Below, one piece after another: positions 61,038 to 64,000 of a stretch of 64,000 nt of DNA; the stretch's first letter is position 1; each line of letters starts with the position of its first letter. This stretch comes from Brucella grignonensis. GTDB taxonomy: Bacteria > Pseudomonadota > Alphaproteobacteria > Rhizobiales > Rhizobiaceae. Made by a program: the position numbers and the translations under genes. The notes under the pieces are model-generated. The model searched no databases and was not told the DNA's origin. It was given only the letters and a program-made list of their open reading frames with translations. The stretch is from the NCBI RefSeq assembly GCF_002252505.1, contig NZ_NNRL01000148.1, positions 186,001 through 250,000 of the forward strand. The letters run 5' to 3'.

Positions 61038-62378
61038 TCAGCTTTCGGATTTATAATCCGCCCGGTTTATCCCGTGGCGCTGCATCTTATCGTAAAAGGT
61101 TTTGCGTGGGATACCGAGGGCTTCAAGCGTTTGCTGAACATCACCATTGTTCGTTGCAAGCGTCTCCCGAATAAGTGTCGCTTCATAAAGCTCAACTCGC
61201 TTTGGTAGCGTTGTTTGCTCATCGAAGACCGACACAGGTTTGGCGGGATCAGTGACGCCTAGCGAAAACCTCTCCGCGAAATGCACGAGTTCACGCACAT
61301 TGCCCGGCCAGTTATGCTCCATGAGATGCCGGTGTGTGGCGGCATCAAGTGCAGGAATATCCCTATTGAAGCGCCGGGCAGCGCGCGCAAGAAAATGCGC
61401 GAAGAGCAGGGGAATATCGTCACGCCGTTCGCGCAAAGGCGGAATCGTCAGTGTGACGACATTCAAACGGTAATAAAGGTCTTCGCGAAAATCACCGCGC
61501 TGTTCGGGATTGCCAAGATCAATCTTGGCTGCCGCCACCACGCGCAGATCAACTGGCCGGATTTCGTTGGTTCCAAGTGGCGTAATCTCGCGCATTTCCA
61601 AAACACGCAGAAGCTTCACCTGTGTTGCCGCTGGCATGCTTTCAATCTCGTCAAGAAACAGCGTGCCACCACTTGCATGCTCAATGCGTCCGACCCGCTT
61701 TTTTTGAGCGCCGGTAAAGGCTCCCGGCTCATGACCGAACAATTCACTTTCGATCACCGTTTCAGGCAATGCGCCGCAGTTGAGCGCAACGAAATTGCCT
61801 TTTCGCCGTCTTCCCCAATCGTGAAGCAGTTGAGCCACAACTTCCTTGCCGCTGCCGGTTTCGCCTGCAATCAACACGTCGACATCTGTATCGGCAATAT
61901 CGCGTATTGTACGGCGAAGATTTTCAATCGCAGGCGTTTGGCCTATCAACGGCATATTATTCTGTGCTTCATCGGCCATCTGACGCAGGCTGCGGTTTTC
62001 CAGAACAAGCTTGCGCCGCTCGCCAGCTCTCAGAACGCTGTGAACCAGCCTGTCAGTCGCAAACGGCTTGGCTATGAAATCATATGCGCCATCCTGGATA
62101 GCCCGAACCGCCATCGGAATGTCGCCATGACCAGTGATCAGGATAACCGGCAAATCCACATCTATTTCACGAATGCGGGCGAAAAGCTCAAGCCCATCGA
62201 TCTGTGGCATACGCACATCTGTAACGATCACACCTTCGAATGAGGTGCTGATGACGGTCAGGGCTTCATTGGCACTTGCAAAATCCAACACCTCATAACC
62301 TGCAAGTTCCAGTGTCTGTCTGGTTGCGTGACGTAGTGCTTTGTCGTCATCGACGAGTATAACTGGAATATTCATCAT
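61038..62378 (-). CDS. dctD: C4-dicarboxylate sigma-54 response regulator DctD
   Basis: A 446-residue NtrC-family regulator. The receiver domain has the phosphoacceptor D54 (IVTDVRMP) and the later K104. The AAA+ domain has Walker A GETGSGKE (172-179) and the sigma-54 contact motif GAFTGA (219-224). A Fis-type helix-turn-helix ends the protein (about 405-440, [19 protein letters not shown]). It activates dicarboxylate transport genes. Its ATG overlaps the dctB stop by 4 nt. dctA is not in the window. Confidence 0.93.
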   Translation of the reverse strand: MMNIPVILVDDDKALRHATRQTLELAGYEVLDFASANEALTVISTSFEGVIVTDVRMPQIDGLELFARIREIDVDLPVILITGHGDIPMAVRAIQDGAYDFIAKPFATDRLVHSVLRAGERRKLVLENRSLRQMADEAQNNMPLIGQTPAIENLRRTIRDIADTDVDVLIAGETGSGKEVVAQLLHDWGRRRKGNFVALNCGALPETVIESELFGHEPGAFTGAQKKRVGRIEHASGGTLFLDEIESMPAATQVKLLRVLEMREITPLGTNEIRPVDLRVVAAAKIDLGNPEQRGDFREDLYYRLNVVTLTIPPLRERRDDIPLLFAHFLARAARRFNRDIPALDAATHRHLMEHNWPGNVRELVHFAERFSLGVTDPAKPVSVFDEQTTLPKRVELYEATLIRETLATNNGDVQQTLEALGIPRKTFYDKMQRHGINRADYKSES

Positions 62379-64000
62379 GCTTTCTTGAATTCCACGCGGA
62401 ATTGAGTGCCATCAGCGCTGCTTTTCACTGAAATCTTGCCGCCGTAATCGGTCAGAATTTCCTTGGCGATCACCAGGCCAAGCCCAAGGCCTCGTTCCTT
62501 AGATGTGTTGAACGGCGTAAAAAGATTATCCAGAATGTGTTTTGGAATGCCGGAGCCATTATCGGAAACTGTCACCACAACGCTCTTCGAGAGAGCTTTC
62601 GTACGCACTTCAATATGCCCTTCATTTCCTTTATTTTCAACAGCTTCCAGAGCATTTTGAAACAGGTTTATAAGCACTTGCTCAAGTCGAATTGAATGTC
62701 CGGTTACGCAGAGGTCAGGCGCAGGCAGTTCGATATTGAGCTGATCCATGCTGCCCGCAAACCGGCTGCGCAGTAGCACCAATGCGCCTGAAATCACTTG
62801 CGCAAGCGGCACGGGCTCTGAAGCACGATGACCTTTGCGCGCGAAAGCGCGTAAATCGCCGGTAATCGTTCCGATACGTTCCGTGAGCGATGCAATTTCC
62901 GCCAGATTATCCGCCGCCGCATCCAATCGCTTTCGATCGATGAAGGTGCGGGCATTGTCCGCATAAGCACGAATTGTCGCGACTGGCTGGTTGATCTCAT
63001 GCGCTACACCTGCCGCGACTTGCCCCATGATCGCCAAACGGTTTGCATGAACGAGGTCTTGTTGCACACCTTGCAGCATGCTCTCGGTTTTATGGTGATC
63101 ACTTATTTCGGATTCCAGACGATCACGCGCTGTAATGAGATCGCTGGTGCGCTCGGCCACGCGCTGCTCGAGTTCAATCTGCCTGCGTTGAGCGTCGGCA
63201 ATTCGCGCGGCAACGCGCTGGCGACGACGCAACAGGATTCCAGCAACAGTGGCGATACTCGCAAGCAGAATGAAGGCAATCAGCCGTGCTTCACGTATGG
63301 CCGCTTCGACAGGCTGTCTGATGGGCGCGAGGCTATACATCAACCATGGTGTACTCGGCACATGGGAGCGAATGGCCAAAAAGTCCGTGCTACGTGCCGA
63401 GCCGGGCAGAATGGCATCGACCAGAACCATATCGTCTCCAGCCACGGGCTTTAGCGACAGTGGCAATGGCTTCAAAGGCGCATCGCCAAACTGGAGGCTA
63501 TTGCGGATGGTTTCAACATTCTGAGGCTGTATTTCACCAATCGTCATGAACCGCCAGGACGGCATAGTCGTGATCAATACGATATTTCGATTATCGGTCA
63601 CGAAAGTCGGGCGACCAGTTTCGTTCCAGTCGCTTTCGAGCTGATCGAACGACAGTTTCACCACAACAACGCCAAGCGGTCCATTTGGCCCATCGACACG
63701 GCGCGAAATATAAAGACCCGGACGACGGCTTACATTACCGAGTGCAAAATACTCGGCATTGGTATTTTTCAAAGCGTCGTTGAAGTAAGGACGAAACTTA
63801 TAGTCGTTGCCGACAAAGCTGTCAGGCTCGCTCCAGTTGCTGGCCGATATCGCATAGCCGTGAAGGCCGACAAGATAGATCACGGCTGCTTGCGTACCTT
63901 CAGCGAGCGCCTCCAGCTTACGGTTCAGCTGATCGATAGCCACCGCACTCGGCATTGCGAGCGCATCCGCCAGTTCCTTGTCTTTGGAAAGGACCAATGG
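62375..64000 (-). CDS. dctB: C4-dicarboxylate sensor histidine kinase DctB, partial
   Basis: The C-terminal 541 residues; the N-terminus is beyond the window. The fragment holds a periplasmic double-PAS sensor (about residues 1-225 of the fragment, with [20 protein letters not shown]), a membrane segment ([18 protein letters not shown]), a coiled coil, the dimerisation/phosphoacceptor box [20 protein letters not shown] (the His is the phosphorylation site) and a HATPase domain with N box, DNGSGIP and GLGLGL. It phosphorylates DctD. The family is normally about 620 residues. Confidence 0.92.
   Translation of the reverse strand, partial: PLVLSKDKELADALAMPSAVAIDQLNRKLEALAEGTQAAVIYLVGLHGYAISASNWSEPDSFVGNDYKFRPYFNDALKNTNAEYFALGNVSRRPGLYISRRVDGPNGPLGVVVVKLSFDQLESDWNETGRPTFVTDNRNIVLITTMPSWRFMTIGEIQPQNVETIRNSLQFGDAPLKPLPLSLKPVAGDDMVLVDAILPGSARSTDFLAIRSHVPSTPWLMYSLAPIRQPVEAAIREARLIAFILLASIATVAGILLRRRQRVAARIADAQRRQIELEQRVAERTSDLITARDRLESEISDHHKTESMLQGVQQDLVHANRLAIMGQVAAGVAHEINQPVATIRAYADNARTFIDRKRLDAAADNLAEIASLTERIGTITGDLRAFARKGHRASEPVPLAQVISGALVLLRSRFAGSMDQLNIELPAPDLCVTGHSIRLEQVLINLFQNALEAVENKGNEGHIEVRTKALSKSVVVTVSDNGSGIPKHILDNLFTPFNTSKERGLGLGLVIAKEILTDYGGKISVKSSADGTQFRVEFKKA

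Noticed and set aside
61281-62243. 320-codon plus-strand frame opposite dctD
   Set aside because: Antisense shadow; no recognisable domain.
1-64000. Prophage, transposase, restriction-modification, toxin-antitoxin or other defence genes
   Set aside because: None seen in any frame; all well-supported genes are metabolic, transport or regulatory.

Overview
The window is chromosomal DNA of an alphaproteobacterium of the Brucellaceae, most likely Ochrobactrum / Brucella sensu lato. This rests on a DUF1127 protein, an Ugp glycerol-phosphate operon and a BhuA-type heme receptor whose sequences read as Brucella/Ochrobactrum versions, on Rhizobiales-style small RNAs, and on two families of short dispersed palindromic repeats. 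There is no prophage, IS transposase, CRISPR array or classical defence island. It is a nutrient-uptake and catabolism region rich in ABC importers, each with its own regulator.

Layout. 1-7.2 kb: end of an FAD dehydrogenase, TauE-type exporter, class IV aminotransferase, DMT exporter, DUF1127 and DUF2938 proteins, then an AzgA-type purine permease and a nucleoside-deaminase-like protein. 7.2-11.9 kb: FAH-family enzyme, divergent GntR regulator, gluconokinase and an SLC13/TrkA-C permease. 12-16.2 kb: ugpBAEC operon with a possible PHO box. 16.8-20.6 kb: a D-aminopeptidase-like serine hydrolase, a mosaic of nested repeats, and adenine deaminase. 20.6-25.4 kb: Lrp regulator, saccharopine/lysine-dehydrogenase-like enzyme, two tandem near-duplicate amino-acid-binding proteins and a DadA-like oxidase. 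25.5-32.5 kb: aldo/keto reductase and a six-gene ABC import operon that also encodes a LacI regulator and a 2H phosphoesterase. 33-37.7 kb: sitABCD Mn/Fe importer with a palindromic operator candidate, and an AraC regulator. 37.7-46.2 kb: small secreted and membrane proteins, tRNA-Asn, a frameshifted exonuclease gene, DUF808, SDR/LysR pair, polysaccharide deacetylase and a truncated lipoprotein remnant. 46.2-52.8 kb: GntR regulator, hydantoin/Asp-Glu racemase-family protein and a Liv-type ABC importer. 53.2-58.3 kb: AI-2E-family transporter, two tandem small RNAs with complementary loops, TonB-dependent heme receptor and a siderophore-interacting reductase. 58.6-64 kb: exporter-fold ABC protein, a DUF488 protein with a hairpin over its Shine-Dalgarno site, and dctD/dctB (dctB runs off the window).

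The most notable non-coding signal is at 54.32-54.60 kb. One minus-strand RNA displays the anti-Shine-Dalgarno sequence CUCCUCCUCCC in three successive hairpin loops, the last of which is its terminator. Immediately upstream, on the same strand, lies a second small RNA with a GGAGGAGGA loop that can pair with all three. Other points of interest are a shared TTGTCAACAA operator candidate upstream of livK and the GntR gene, a MITE-like 268-bp element with perfect 18-bp terminal inverted repeats, and the 2H phosphoesterase embedded in an ABC import operon.
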